Shown: one piece after another, positions 33,545 to 43,412 of the stretch
How the letters are laid out: every line of letters starts with the position of its first letter
How positions within the stretch are numbered: position 1 is the stretch's first letter
NCBI RefSeq assembly: GCF_905171775.1
Contig: NC_053489.1
Location: 389,783,849 to 389,847,848, forward strand
DNA: 64,000 nt
DNA from: Rana temporaria
Taxonomy: Eukaryota > Chordata > Amphibia > Anura > Ranidae
Direction of reading: 5' to 3'
Translations under genes and position numbers: made by a program
Notes under the pieces: model-generated
What the model saw: only the letters and a program-made list of their open reading frames with translations
Databases searched by the model: none
Told to the model about the DNA's origin: nothing

Positions 33545-34580
33545 TAGGTACCAACGTGGTGGGTGCACGTGGGTAGGCACCCACCACGTGGGTACCTACC
33601 GGAGCATGATGGGACGGTGATGCCTATATAAATGTGATGCAAGGCGCGCTTCCATCATTACAGCGACAACAGGCGACGAGGCAACATCGGAAGACCAGAA
33701 GACCCTGGCGTCACAGAAGACCGCGCCGGCTGCCTGTTTGAAATCGAGCTAACACACAAACATAGCAGGCAGCCAGCGCTGAAGAAGAAGGCACCGGAGA
33801 GCTGCAGAAGAACCGGGGTTCGCCGAGTCAAGAGCGGAAGAGGGGAGAAGATGGAAGAAGCCCCCCCGGAGTCCGGAGAAGCCCCCCCCCGGAGAGCGGA
33901 AGACCCCCGGAGAGTGGAAGAAGACCCCCGGAGAGTGGAAGAAGAAGCCCCCCCTGGTAATTGAGCTAATAACGAAGACAGGGGGGGCATCCGGAGCAGA
34001 ATAATAAAATATTTTAAAAAGCCTTGTGTTGTGTGTTTACTACATTTTACTTTTTGCCTACAGGTGAATGGATAGGGGTACGATGTACCCCATATCCATT
34101 CACTTAGGGTGGGGGGGCCGGTATCTGGGGGCCCCCTTATTTGAGGGGACTCCCAGATTCCGATAAGCCTCCGCCCGCAGACCCCGACAACCAATGGCAA
34201 GGGTTGTCGGGAAGAGGTCCTGTCCTCATCGACATGGGGACAGGGTGCTCTGGGGTGGGGGGGCCCGCAGTGCGCCCCCCTGCCCCAGAGCACCCAACCC
34301 CCCCATGTTGAGGGCATGCGGCCTGGCACGGCTCAGGAGGGGGGGGGACGCTCGCTCGTCCCCACTCCCTTCCTGGCCGGCCGGGTAGCGTGCTTTGGAT
34401 ACGGGTCTGGTATGGATTGTAGGGGGACCCCCTACGTCAATTTTTCGGCGTGGGGGGGTCTCCTTACAACCCATACCAGACCTAAGGGCCTGGTATGCTC
34501 CTGGGGGGGGAACCCATGCCGGTTTTTTCTTTGAAAATTGGCATGGAGTTCACCCTCTCAGGAATGCATGCTGAGCGACG
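33545..34580. repeat. GC-rich dispersed repeat
   Basis: The block opens with a palindrome (TAGGTACC and CACCCACCACGTGGGTACC around 33545-33600). It has repeated CCCCCGGAGAGTGGAAGA units near 33850-33950, and then CAATGGCAAGGGTTGTCGG and GTCTGGTATGGATTGTAGGG facing CAACCCATACCAGACC. I recall these as widespread in ranid genomes, without a settled class. Frames on both strands are Gly/Pro/Arg-rich and not credible genes. Confidence 0.5.
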
Positions 34581-34584
34581 CTGT

Positions 34585-34940
34585 CATTTTTTTTTATAAT
34601 TAATTGTTTTCCCGGCGCGTCTTTTTTTTTCACCCGTCGCAACTTTAGTGTCCCGTCGAAATTCTCAAAGCCGACCGGCGTTAATTACGTTCGCGCGCTG
34701 CACGTCGGGAAAATGACGTCACACGCATGCGCAGTACGGCCGGCGCGGGAGCGCGCCTCATTTAAATTTTAAACGCCCCCAGGAGAGGAGGACCGCCTTA
34801 CGACGGCGGCACTTAAGTTACACAGCGTGTAATTTCTACCTAAGTGCTTTGACGATCAGGTACTTAGGTAGAAATTTTAAGTCAGTGTAACTTAACTGCT
34901 GAAATTTAAGTTACGCACAGTTTTTGAGAATTTGGCCCAT
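34585..34940. repeat. Truncated fold-back MITE (right half)
   Basis: The segment contains GAGCGCGCCTCATTTAAAT, an inverted pair near 34838-34880 (CTACCTAAGTGCTT facing AGGTACTTAGGTAG) and an end reading GAGAATTTGGCCCAT. This resembles the GGGCCAGATTC family (17103-17771, 46854-47498), but the left terminus is missing. Confidence 0.55.
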
Positions 34941-35564
34941 AGTATATAGATGAGGTGTATATAGATGGGGAGATGTGAGATGTAGAGTCTCTCTCCGGTG
35001 CAGTGTGTAGTCCCCAGTCACTAGTTGCAGCTCAGTAGTAGCAGGCAGTGCTCAGTAGGAGGATGGTGTGAGGTCTCTCTCTCTCTCATGGTGTGCGGGA
35101 TTCCCCGGGCAGGGGATGCGATCTGCCCCGGGTTTAGTGGCTGAGCGGTCCGGATCTTCCCGACTTCAGTGTGCAGGTGACGGCGGCTCCGGGGGCTGGC
35201 GGGGCTCCTCCCGAGCCCGGGCGGCCAAGAGCGGGGGAACCAACGGGAGCCACCCGCACAATGTGCCCGGGGTCAGCTTGTACCAGCAGACTGTGCAGTG
35301 CAGACTGTGTGCTGTGCATGCCATCCATCCCTCCATACTTCTTCTATGGGCACCTCTCTCCCCCCACCACCAGTGACTGGCTGGGACATCACAACGCAGA
35401 CGATGGCAGTGGCAGAGCAGGGGAAACAGGAAATGAGCCGTACGGACGGTAATTAAGTCTGGCTCTGAGGTGGGTTGATATCGGCGATTATTTCTGTTTC
35501 GGCTTGACCCCAAAATCACGATTTTCGGCCGATATGTATCGGCACCGATTATATCTGTGCACCC

Positions 35565-35568
<4 letters not shown>
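34941..35568. repeat. hAT-like terminal fragment
   Basis: The right end reads CGATTATATCTGTGCACCCCTAA with repeated ATATCGG/CGGCCGATATGTATCGG motifs just inside, typical of a hAT terminus (TAGGGGTGCAC in reverse). The matching left terminus is not visible, so this is a truncated copy. The interior is GC-rich with a CT repeat near 35077. Confidence 0.5.
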
Positions 35569-35605
<37 letters not shown>

Positions 35606-35779
35606 CAATTACACACATATACTCAGCATTCAGCATAGCCTATATATACAGTGCATTCGGTGGTGTACAGTTTCAAATACACTTCAGGGAGTGTGCATAG
35701 TTTCAAATACACTTCAGGCGGTGTACACAGTATATAATACAGTGTAGTACGGTGTTAAAAAAATAAAATAAATACCCAT

Positions 35780-35850
35780 CATGTCAGGAAGGCCTCCAAG
35801 GAGAGGCAGACACCACCAAAAGAGGGCAAGCAGCCTCTGAAATAATATTT
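35780..35850 (+). pseudogene. hAT transposase N-terminal stub
   Basis: An ATG at 35780 begins MSGRPPRRGRHHQKRASSL and meets a stop after 19 codons. A short Arg-rich start like this opens transposase genes of this hAT family, by recall, and the large hAT in this window also starts with a basic N-terminus. No BED finger or catalytic core follows, so the gene has been deleted apart from its start. Confidence 0.45.
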
Positions 35851-36080
35851 AACAGCAGGGAGCGTTCCTGCACCCAACAAGAGTAACTGTGAGGGGTTAC
35901 AGTGTTCTGGCACCACCAACATCTAAGGCCCAATTTTTTAGCAGAGTATATATAGTGCAGTCCGTATAGTACAGTGTATATATACTGCAGTTCAGAGTAT
36001 ATAGTGCAGTCCGTATAGTGTATATATACTGCAGGTCAGAGTATATAGTGCACTCAGTGTAGTGTGTGTGTGTGTGTGTG

Positions 36081-36136
<56 letters not shown>

Positions 36137-36139
<3 letters not shown>

Positions 36140-37052
36140 GGCTGTTACTGATCAAAAATTTTGTGTTCGATTAATAGTTTTTTTTTTAATAGATTAATCG
36201 ACTAATTTCGATTAATTATAACGCACATACAGATCCAACTACTTTTAGCTGATCTCCTCCTTGCAGGCTGATTCCCAGTGCAGCTACCAACCACTGGAAA
36301 AATGGATAGCAGGATACAAAAAACACACAACGGCAGCACTTGATGGGAATAGCATTAAAACTTTTATAGTCTTCAAGTAGGTAACAAAACAAAAATTGCA
36401 CTACAGATAAAATCGATGTAGCTACATAAACTGTAAAAATGGTGCGAGTAATACCAAACGGTAGCAAAAGCAGTCATAAAAACATGAAGCTAAGTATGAT
36501 ACTGGTATAAAAATGTGTACAACGATGCCACTGCTGAATCCAGATGAGGAGAGGTTAACATCAGTCTGTTGGCATGTAGATGTCCCGTGAAGGGAACTAT
36601 CACAACTCCCAGTGGATGGTTGTAGAATCCCAGGTTGATAGAGGGAAGTGTAACAGTCCTTGCTTGTGGCAGATAGTAAGGTCCCGCCGGCATGCAGATA
36701 TGAAGGCACAGCAAAGGAGCCCTTCAGATATACACGGCAAGCCCCGCCAGTGTCCGTGACGTCACCGGATCCCCGACAGAACTCCCTGAGCTATGAGTAA
36801 GCACTGATTGTAGTGCGAAACGTCAGCTGTATGCCCCTGTCTTTGCTGTGATGTGTGGTGTTTGAAAACTTTTATCAATAAAAGGCAACCAAGAAGGTTT
36901 TTCCAGAGTGCGGCTGTCCAAACATTTCTTTCTACAAGAACTCCCTGAAGGCCCGGAAGCTGGCGGAGAGGTGAGTACCAATTAAAATAAGTTTGATCGA
37001 TCAAAAAAATTAAAGATTAATCGATGAATTAATAGTTAATTTCCACAGCCCT

Positions 37053-37053
<1 letters not shown>
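36137..37053. mobile_element. Non-autonomous hAT-like element in a (TA)n tract
   Basis: The ends TAGGGCTGTTACTGATCAAA and TTAATTTCCACAGCCCTA form an imperfect inverted pair, with GATTAATCGA motifs repeated inside both ends. It lies in a TA microsatellite, so the 8-bp duplication cannot be read cleanly. Inside, around 36810-36930, is a segment with GTGCGAAACGTCAGCTGTAT and TCAATAAAAGGCAACCAAGA, resembling GATGCGAAACGCGTTGGAAG near 53850 in another repeat. Confidence 0.7.
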
Positions 37054-37113
<60 letters not shown>

Positions 37114-37115
<2 letters not shown>

Positions 37116-37682
37116 GGGGTTAGCTCGGTAGCTGGGTGTGTGACACCGTGGATGGGTTCACTACACACTGAATTTATACAGACAGGCAGTCGAAGACGGT
37201 TGAAAACAAAGATTTTGGTTTATTCTTCCATCTTGCTGGAAACAAGAGCAAGCATCCAAACAGCATAAACAAAATCAAACATAAAATAAACCCTGGCCAC
37301 TTGGGGCGTCTACCTTCACCACACAGGAACCTAGGGAGTCTGGCACAGCCTAGTGCTGGGCAGACACTGCTGGCCATACAGCAGAAAAACAATAGTCTCT
37401 TTTAGATTTTTATCACACAGAAAAATCAATCACCTCCTCAGAAGACTTTCAGCTACTGCTCTCCTTCACTCACAAAGCCTCAGGATGCAACAAATCAGTG
37501 GTAATCCTCTGGATTACTTATAGAGGCCTTAATTGCCTCATTCTGAACAGCTGAAGTTTTCCAACGCCCTTAGACCTTTTCTGGCTACTTTTGCAGCCGA
37601 CGCCTAATAACAATTGGTGTATTGTCTAAACAAGGCAGAAATGTATGTCCCGTCTGTGACAACACCCACAGATTTACCTGAC
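37114..37682. other. Unassigned repeat-like block
   Basis: The block lies between TA tracts, opens near TTAGCTCGGTAGCTGGGTGT and ends near ACTTCCTGTCACA. I recognise no coding motif or terminal inverted repeats. The minus-strand frame at 37174-37392 is Cys/Leu-rich and resembles nothing I know. Confidence 0.35.
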
Positions 37683-37939
37683 TTCCTGTCACAATATATA
37701 TATATATAATATATACATACAGTGCAGGATATATAGTACAGTGTACAAAATATAATATAGTGTATTGAAGTGGTTAAGGGGAGTTCACCTTAATATCCAA
37801 ACCAATCCCGAAGTGCCTGGTGTGGGCTTACCCACACTGTTTTTTATTTATTTTTTTACAATTTATTTTTTTATGTATATTGCTGGCATCTGGCAATACA
37901 GCTGTGAGCAATTTTAAATTACATTTTTGTTTTCCTTTA

Positions 37940-38762
37940 TGCCGCGTACACACGATCATTTTTCGGGTTGTAAAAAAAGATGTTTTTTAAAAATGTCATT
38001 TAAAACGATCGTGTGTGGGCTTCAGTGCATTTTTCGGGTTCTAAAAAAAACGACAACATTTTTTTTCGAACATGCTCTATTTTTTCACGACGTTTTAAAC
38101 TATGTTGTTTTTTGGGTTCTAAAAAATGGTCGTGTGTGTGGGCTTTAACGACATGAAAAACCCACGCATGCCCAGAAGCAAGTTATGAGTTGGGAGCGCT
38201 CGTTCTGGTAAAACTACCGTTCGTAATGGAGATAGCACATTCATCACTGGTAAGCTGGTAAGATAGCGCAGGGGGCTAATGCTCCTTTGCAGCAGTCTGT
38301 GATTGCCTGTGTCCCAAGGGTTGCAGGTTCGATCCCGGCGGGGTCCACTCAGCCTTTCATCCTTCTGAGGTCGGTAAAATGAGTACCATTGAGTTGGGTA
38401 ATAATGACAACCATTATCAGCGCTTAGACACATCGGCAACGGTGTAATTGGCGCTATATAAGTGTAAGCATTATTATTATTATTATTATTATTATCACGC
38501 TGTAACAGACAGAAAAGCGCAAAATTGTCTTTTACTAACACAAAATCAGCAAAAGCAGCCCCAAGGGTGGCATCATACGCATGGAACTTCCCCTTTATAG
38601 TGCCGTCGTACCTGTTGTACGTCACCGCGCTTTGCTAGAGCATTTTTTTACTATCGTGTGTAGGCAACATCGTTTTAATGATGAAGTGGTAAACAAAGTT
38701 TTTCAGCCTCTAGAAAAAACAATGTTTTTTTCAACACGAAAAATGATCGTGTGTACGCGGCA
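37940..38762. mobile_element. Harbinger-like fold-back MITE carrying a SINE
   Basis: The ends TGCCGCGTACACACGATCAT and ATGATCGTGTGTACGCGGCA are perfect inverted copies, and TTA flanks both (37937-37939 and 38763-38765). The arms continue inverted for over 100 bases with TTTTTCGGGTT-type motifs. A tRNA-derived SINE sits near the apex. The start of another copy of this family is at 63891. Confidence 0.85.
38250..38496 (+). mobile_element. tRNA-derived SINE
   Basis: The head has RNA polymerase III promoter boxes: A-box-like TAGCGCAGGGGG at 38264-38275 and B box GGTTCGATCCC at 38326-38336. The body includes TTCTGAGGTCGGTAAAATGA and ends GGCGCTATATAAGTGTAAGC followed by an (ATT)n tail (38470-38495). 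The layout of tRNA head, body and simple-repeat tail is that of a SINE. It is not a functional tRNA gene: there is no cloverleaf end or anticodon arm I can support. Confidence 0.8.
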
Positions 38763-38967
38763 TTAGAAATGTAATTTTGCTGCGGTACTTTTCTAAACAT
38801 GGGGAACATTCGCTACTTTACAGGCATACAAAGAACACGATAAAGAACACGATATTTAAAGGAATATTTAATTTTTATTGTTTCACTTTAAGAATTCTTA
38901 AAATCACTGCTCCTGAACGGCAATTTTAAAAACGTTTTTTTTTGCATTGATACATGTCCCCTGGGGT

Positions 38968-39665
38968 CAGTGTTGCCAACCTGCAAGATTGAAATTTACT
39001 GACACAACACCCACAATTTACTGGCGCCGCCAAGTTTTTACTGGCATTTTCAAAAGTTTAAAAATGTACTGTTTTTTTAAGTGCAAATTTCAGAATTTAT
39101 GCTACAAACAAGTACAATATGCAATTAGCAATATGATTTAAGGTAGATAATAAGGCAACAAAAACATATTCCTTATTTTATTTTCGATATAGTAAGTATG
39201 TAGCTCACGGACAGGACTCAGGAGGGTAAGAAATTAGATTGCGTCAGGCTAACACATGAAACTGACTCTCACAATGACAGCAGTGTGCAGCACCACAGAT
39301 CACCGACACGTCCTCTCCTGAGTCACAGTCTCTCTCCAAGCCAGGTGGTCCCTTTAGTCCACTCCAGTCTAAACGGCACTGAAAGTCCCGCTCCCGGCCT
39401 GCCTTGCTCCCAACCCACACACGAGGCTCTGGTTGCTCTGCTTGACTGCCTTGCACCATGAGATCACACCACATGCTCAGGCACCGCCTCCGCCAGAGCC
39501 ACCCTAACACACTGTAGCAGGCACTTGTATGGTCTCGGCCGGCTCCAGACTGAGCCGAGCGTCACAGCCATATTTTTTACTGGCAACCTTTTCCTTTTAC
39601 TGGCAGGAGAAAGTTGCCTGTTTTTTACTGGCTGGCAGTAAAAATACTGACTGTTGGCAACACTG
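38968..39665. mobile_element. Non-autonomous hAT-like element
   Basis: The ends CAGTGTTGCCAACCTGC and GACTGTTGGCAACACTG are inverted repeats, and TTTACTGGC-type motifs recur inside both ends. The flanking octamers CCTGGGGT and ACCCGGGT match weakly (5 of 8), so the duplication has decayed or the edges are rearranged. There is no coding capacity. Confidence 0.7.
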
Positions 39666-40056
39666 ACCCGGGTCCCCAAACACTTTTTATGGCAATAACT
39701 TGCATATAAGCCTTTAAAAATTAGCACTTTAGATTTTTCACATTCGTGTCCCATAGACTTTAACAGTGTTCAAATGTTCGCACAAACTTTTTGTCTGTTC
39801 GCAAGTTCTGGTGCAAACTGAACCGGGGGGGGGGGGGGTGTTCAGGTCATCCCTACCTACTACTATTACTGGAACAGAGAGATAAAAACACAGTGCCCAA
39901 AGCAGACTCCCCAACATGCCCCAGAGTCTACCTCCATGCTGAGCTGCTAATGGAACATGTCACCATAGCAGACAGCTGCAGGCAGGTTCTGATCATCTCA
40001 CCAAACAAAAAACACCCAGTGAAAAAAGGAAAGGGCCGCCTCTGCATCTCTCCTAC

Positions 40057-40095
40057 CTGGGCCTGGCCGGTAACCTGATCGCCTGCATCCGCCAT
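40057..40095 (-). pseudogene. Possible DIRS gag first coding exon (13 codons)
   Basis: On the minus strand an ATG at 40095 opens 13 codons (MADAGDQVTGQAQ) ending exactly at a donor-like CAG/GTAGGA at 40057/40056. The acceptor-like TTTTATAG/AAAACACC lies at 33017/33016, just before gag sequence. Removing the hAT insertion leaves an intron of about 230 bases. A short spliced first exon in gag is an inference; no transcript data were available. Confidence 0.4.
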
Positions 40096-40235
40096 AGCTG
40101 CCGACGATTCACGAGTGCTGCCGCAGCCGCCTGTGTGCTACTTAAATGAAGCTCCTCCGGCGTCCCTCGCTCAGGAGAGAAAGGAAGTCTCTGCAAGAAG
40201 ACTTGCATCTTCCTCCTGTGTTCACACCTTTTAAT

Positions 40236-40592
40236 ATAATGGTAAAAATGGTACAAATAGTAAACATAGTCAAAACCTAGCCAGAGTATGGTAGCCAAAG
40301 CAGGTAGTTAGAACAAGCCAGTGAATCGGAAAGCCAGAGATCAGCGTAGTTGGAGGCAGCAGACAAGATCAGGAGCCAGAAGGGAAGTCAGCCAGACAAG
40401 TCTTCAACAGGAACACAGCAGAGAGTCTCCAGATATGTTTAACCTCTCCATTTTGCTAATTGCCAGACTCGTGGAATGTAACGCATTCTACATAGGAAAA
40501 ACGAAACGGAAATTTTGCCATCGCAAAGCATACATATAGCATGCACATAGGAAATCATACCTACCCATTGGCAGACATATAGTTTTTAAACA
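40236..40592 (+). mobile_element. Penelope-like element fragment (GIY-YIG endonuclease)
   Basis: From about 40468 the plus strand encodes VECNAFYIGKTKRKFCHR, and after a stop PIGRHI. The FYIGKTKR-F--R core followed by PIGRH matches the GIY-YIG-type endonuclease domain at the C-terminus of Penelope-like retroelements. The reverse transcriptase is absent and the piece ends at the LTR element at 40593. The stretch 40236-40467 shows nothing I recognise. Confidence 0.6.
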
Positions 40593-41178
40593 TGTGACGG
40601 GTCTCAGATACCCCAGGTGGGCACATCCGCCAGACCTGTGTCTCCTGTCCTCCAAAGCACCCGCAGCCTGCAGATTCGCCATAACCAGCCCTTAACCCCC
40701 TCAATCACAAGACAATCCACACAGGTGTTGAGGGTTAAACATGCAGAGCACAAACTCTTTATTAAATCCAAGACAAAAATCCAAATCCAAAAACTGTTTT
40801 ACACACAGTTAGGGACACTCTCCTTAGCCTTGTCAAAGAGGGGAGGGGGACAAGGAACAACCAATGGGAACGGAACATGTATACATTGAAACAGTCTACA
40901 GATAAACATATGAGATTATGGTAAGCGGGCAGCCTCTCAATACACATCCCCTGCGGAGAGACGTCTCCAGTCCAGACCATTGTCTATGTGCAATGAACCA
41001 AGACAATTAGACACAGCAACAAGGGGGGGGGGATAGGGAAGAAGGGCTGTAGCATTACATTACATTATCTCAATGCCAGCTTGTCTTCAGGTCTCCAGTA
41101 TCTCCTGGGCCATAATCTGTGGGTAACAGGCCCGCCCACCGTCCCTTCCAAAACACAGTGACAGTGGGTTCTGTCACA
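40593..41178 (-). repeat. 3' LTR of the gag-only element
   Basis: The 586-bp LTR has TGTGAC...GTCACA ends. On the minus strand it contains AATAAA-like TTTAATAAAGAG near 40760, a plausible polyadenylation signal. The first 150 bases match 42736-42885 with few differences; the other copy lacks a short block near 40775-40795. Confidence 0.75.
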
Positions 41179-41857
41179 TTTCTCCCTCTAAGACTAACCA
41201 GGTTCCTGACCCTCAACTGGTCTGGACCTGTGTTAGTCACAAACTTCCACCCCAGGCAAACAGGAAAAGTAGAAGTACAAATCTGGCGCTGGGGAGCAAA
41301 ACCGCACATACGGTCTCCCGGGAATAAAAACAGCCGCTGCAGAGTGTGAACAGCTGTCCGCACTCCCCTGATCCGGGGCTGGGTTGCAGATATTGGTGGG
41401 AGCTGAATAATCCTCTGCCCCGATGCCAGCACTTCAGCTGGTAGGGAACATAGGCTGGTAGGGCTATGCATTTGGGGAGGAAAAGGTACTTGCTTTTCTC
41501 CTGGTGTAGTTACCAGCCACTGAGAAGGTATCTTGCAGGGACTAATTTCCGGATTCTCCATCTTTTTTTCCGATGCTGGGCAGAGACCAACAGCGCTCTG
41601 TCCTGTAGCCAGCACTTCTGCCAGGGGGACAAACACTGGGGTAGTGTCCAAGTGCTGGGGAAACAGCTCACTGAGGTCATCCCTCGGACTCCCTGGATCT
41701 AACTTTTTCTGATGCTGGGCAGATGCCAGTGGCACTCTGCCCTGTTGCCAGCGCTTCTGCTGGGGCACCGGATGTGATACTCTGGACTTGTTGCTGATCA
41801 CCATTTCCCAGCCTTCCAGTGCCTGTCTCAACTCACCTTTCTGAGACCTTCATGCTA

Positions 41858-42735
41858 TTAGCTTGTCTCGCTGCCTGGGGGACCTCTGTTGCGTTCCGGC
41901 ATTCTAGCACTCACAGTGCCCTCTGTATCATTGCCGCTTCTTCCATTGCGGTTAGGACTGGGAAAACGCAGGGGCACCCCTGGCCCCATTTGCTTCTCAT
42001 CTTTGTGACTGTCTGCTATTTCTCCCGGACAGTCCCAGGCAACGGGAGCCATGCCAGGCTGCTGATCACCGTCAAACAGCCGCTTGTAGGCAATCTCGAG
42101 CTCCCATTCCTGCTCAACCAGGAACTCCAATTACTCCAGGTCACACGCCTCTTCGGGGAGGTCCAGCACCTCATCTCGGAAGTCCAGGATGTTTTCCAGC
42201 CGCCACTCCTCATCGCTCCCAAAGTCTGGGTCTCCGTACATTTTTTGATGGAGCAGCCCCACGCCGCTGTAGCCAACACCTTCTATCGTGCTGCCATCTG
42301 CTGTACTTGGCCACAGTTGAGCCGCGAACCACCAGAGGGCTCTGTAGCTGGCGTCAAGTCTCATTTCCTCTTGGACCAATCTTTTGAGCTCCGTCTTCCA
42401 CTCATTTCGCGGTCGTTCCCTCAGGAACACCTCTCGCGCACGGTACTGTGTCCAGTACATCTCTGTGGAGGAGGGAAGAATCTTCCCCTGATGGTGCCGC
42501 TCGTGGCTTAGCGCCTCATGCCAGAGTTGCCAGCGGATCACATCCTCCCAGCCTAACATGGTGCGCTCCGTCGCTGGTCCCTGATGTTTCTTCCGCATGC
42601 CTTGCAGCCTCCTCCCGAACCCCGCTCTCATGCTGGCTGGTCCCTGTATCGCTCCTCGGCAGCTGCCCAGATCTTGAATCCTGGTGGTGGTTTGGATGTC
42701 CTGGACTGCAGGAGACATCCCACTGCTGCCACCAC
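41858..42735 (-). pseudogene. Gag-like protein of the LTR element, one in-frame stop
   Basis: The minus-strand frame is open across the internal region from the LTR edge to 41858, apart from one TAA near 42131-42133. It encodes a charged, Glu/Trp-rich protein with RNEWKTELKRLVQEEMRLD, ASYRALWWFAAQLWPS and EEWRLENILDFRDE. No zinc knuckle, protease or polymerase motif is visible. I call it gag-like from its position after the primer-binding site and its helical, charged character, not from a clear domain match. Sequence from 41831 to 41190 continues in another frame. Confidence 0.55.
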
Positions 42736-42953
42736 TGTGACGGATCTCAGATACCCCAGGTGGACACATCCGCCAGACCTGTGTCTCCTATCCTCCAAGC
42801 GCACCCGCAGCCTGCAGATTCGCCATAACCAGCCCTTAACCCCTCAATCACGAGACAATCCACACAGGTGTTGAGGGTTAAACATGCAGAGCACAAACTC
42901 TTTATTAAATCCAAGACATACAGTTTTACACACAGTTAGGGACACTCCCCTTA
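42736..42953 (-). repeat. 5' LTR of the gag-only element, truncated
   Basis: Only the part equivalent to 40593-40815 of the intact LTR is present. At about 42953 it meets Tc1 sequence that is itself truncated, so the junction records a deletion or rearrangement rather than a clean insertion. No target duplication can be checked. Confidence 0.7.
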
Positions 42954-43412
42954 TCAGTCAGTCATCTTGTTCCCTTAGCAGAGAAACAGCCCCAAAGCAT
43001 GATGTTGCCACCCCATGCTTCACAGTAGGTATGGTGTTCTTTGGTTGCAACTCGGCATTCTCTCGTCTCCAAACACGACAATATGTGTTTCTACCAAATG
43101 GTTCTACTTTGGTTTCATCTGACCATATGACATTCTCCCAATCCTCTTCTGGATCATCCAAATGCTCTCTAACAAACCTCAGATGGGCCCGGACATGTAC
43201 TTGCTTAAGCAGGGGGACACATCTGGCACTGAAGGATCTGAGTCCATGGCAGCATAGTGTGTTACTGATGGTAGCCATTGTTGCGTTGATCCCAGCTCTC
43301 TGCAGGTCATTCACTAGGTCCCCTCATGTGGTTCTAGGATTTTTGCTCACCGTTCTTGTGATCATTTTGACACCACGGGGTGAGATATTGCGTGGAGCCC
43401 CAAATCGAGGGA

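Larger units (their letters stand above)
33052..39855 (+). mobile_element. 6.8-kb hAT element with multiple nested repeats
   Basis: The termini TAGGGATGATCTGCAAGTTCG and the right end reading ..GTCATCCCTA are inverted at the outermost nine bases. The 8-bp duplication CCTACTAC is perfect (33044-33051 and 39856-39863). The element's own interior survives as the promoter-like start (CACTATATAAGG near 33326), TA-rich blocks with repeated ATATATACAGTG motifs, a 5' coding remnant (35780-35850) and the 3' end from about 38766. The rest is nested repeats. Most of the transposase has been lost. Confidence 0.75.
31215..40235 (-). mobile_element. DIRS retrotransposon, internally deleted, minus strand
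   Basis: From right to left the minus strand shows a possible gag first exon (40057-40095), gag sequence (about 33016 to 32230), an RNase H end (32236 to 32033) and tyrosine recombinase sequence (31942 to 31217). Most of the reverse transcriptase is absent between gag and RNase H. A 6.8-kb hAT element (33052-39855) sits between the first gag exon and the rest. The left end of the DIRS element is cut at the SINE-like tail. DIRS elements integrate with a recombinase rather than an integrase. Confidence 0.75.
40593..42953 (-). mobile_element. Gag-only LTR retrotransposon, minus strand
   Basis: The left LTR (40593-41178) and the truncated right LTR (42736-42953) are direct repeats opening with TGTGACGG. 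On the minus strand the LTR begins TGTGACAGAACCC. A primer-binding-like TGGTGGCAGCAGTGGGAT (42717-42734) sits one base after the right LTR, and a polypurine tract TAGAGGGAGAAA (41179-41190) directly precedes the left LTR. The interior of about 1.56 kb encodes only a gag-like protein. This is the architecture of a non-autonomous element depending on another element's pol. Confidence 0.75.

Noticed and set aside
33658..34329. Minus-strand frame of 223 codons rich in Pro, Arg and Ser
   Set aside because: It lies in a GC-rich dispersed repeat with internal CCCCCGGAGAG units and resembles no protein; the opposite strand is open too.
38264..38336. Possible tRNA gene
   Set aside because: A and B boxes are present, but the body and (ATT)n tail show a SINE; no complete cloverleaf could be drawn.
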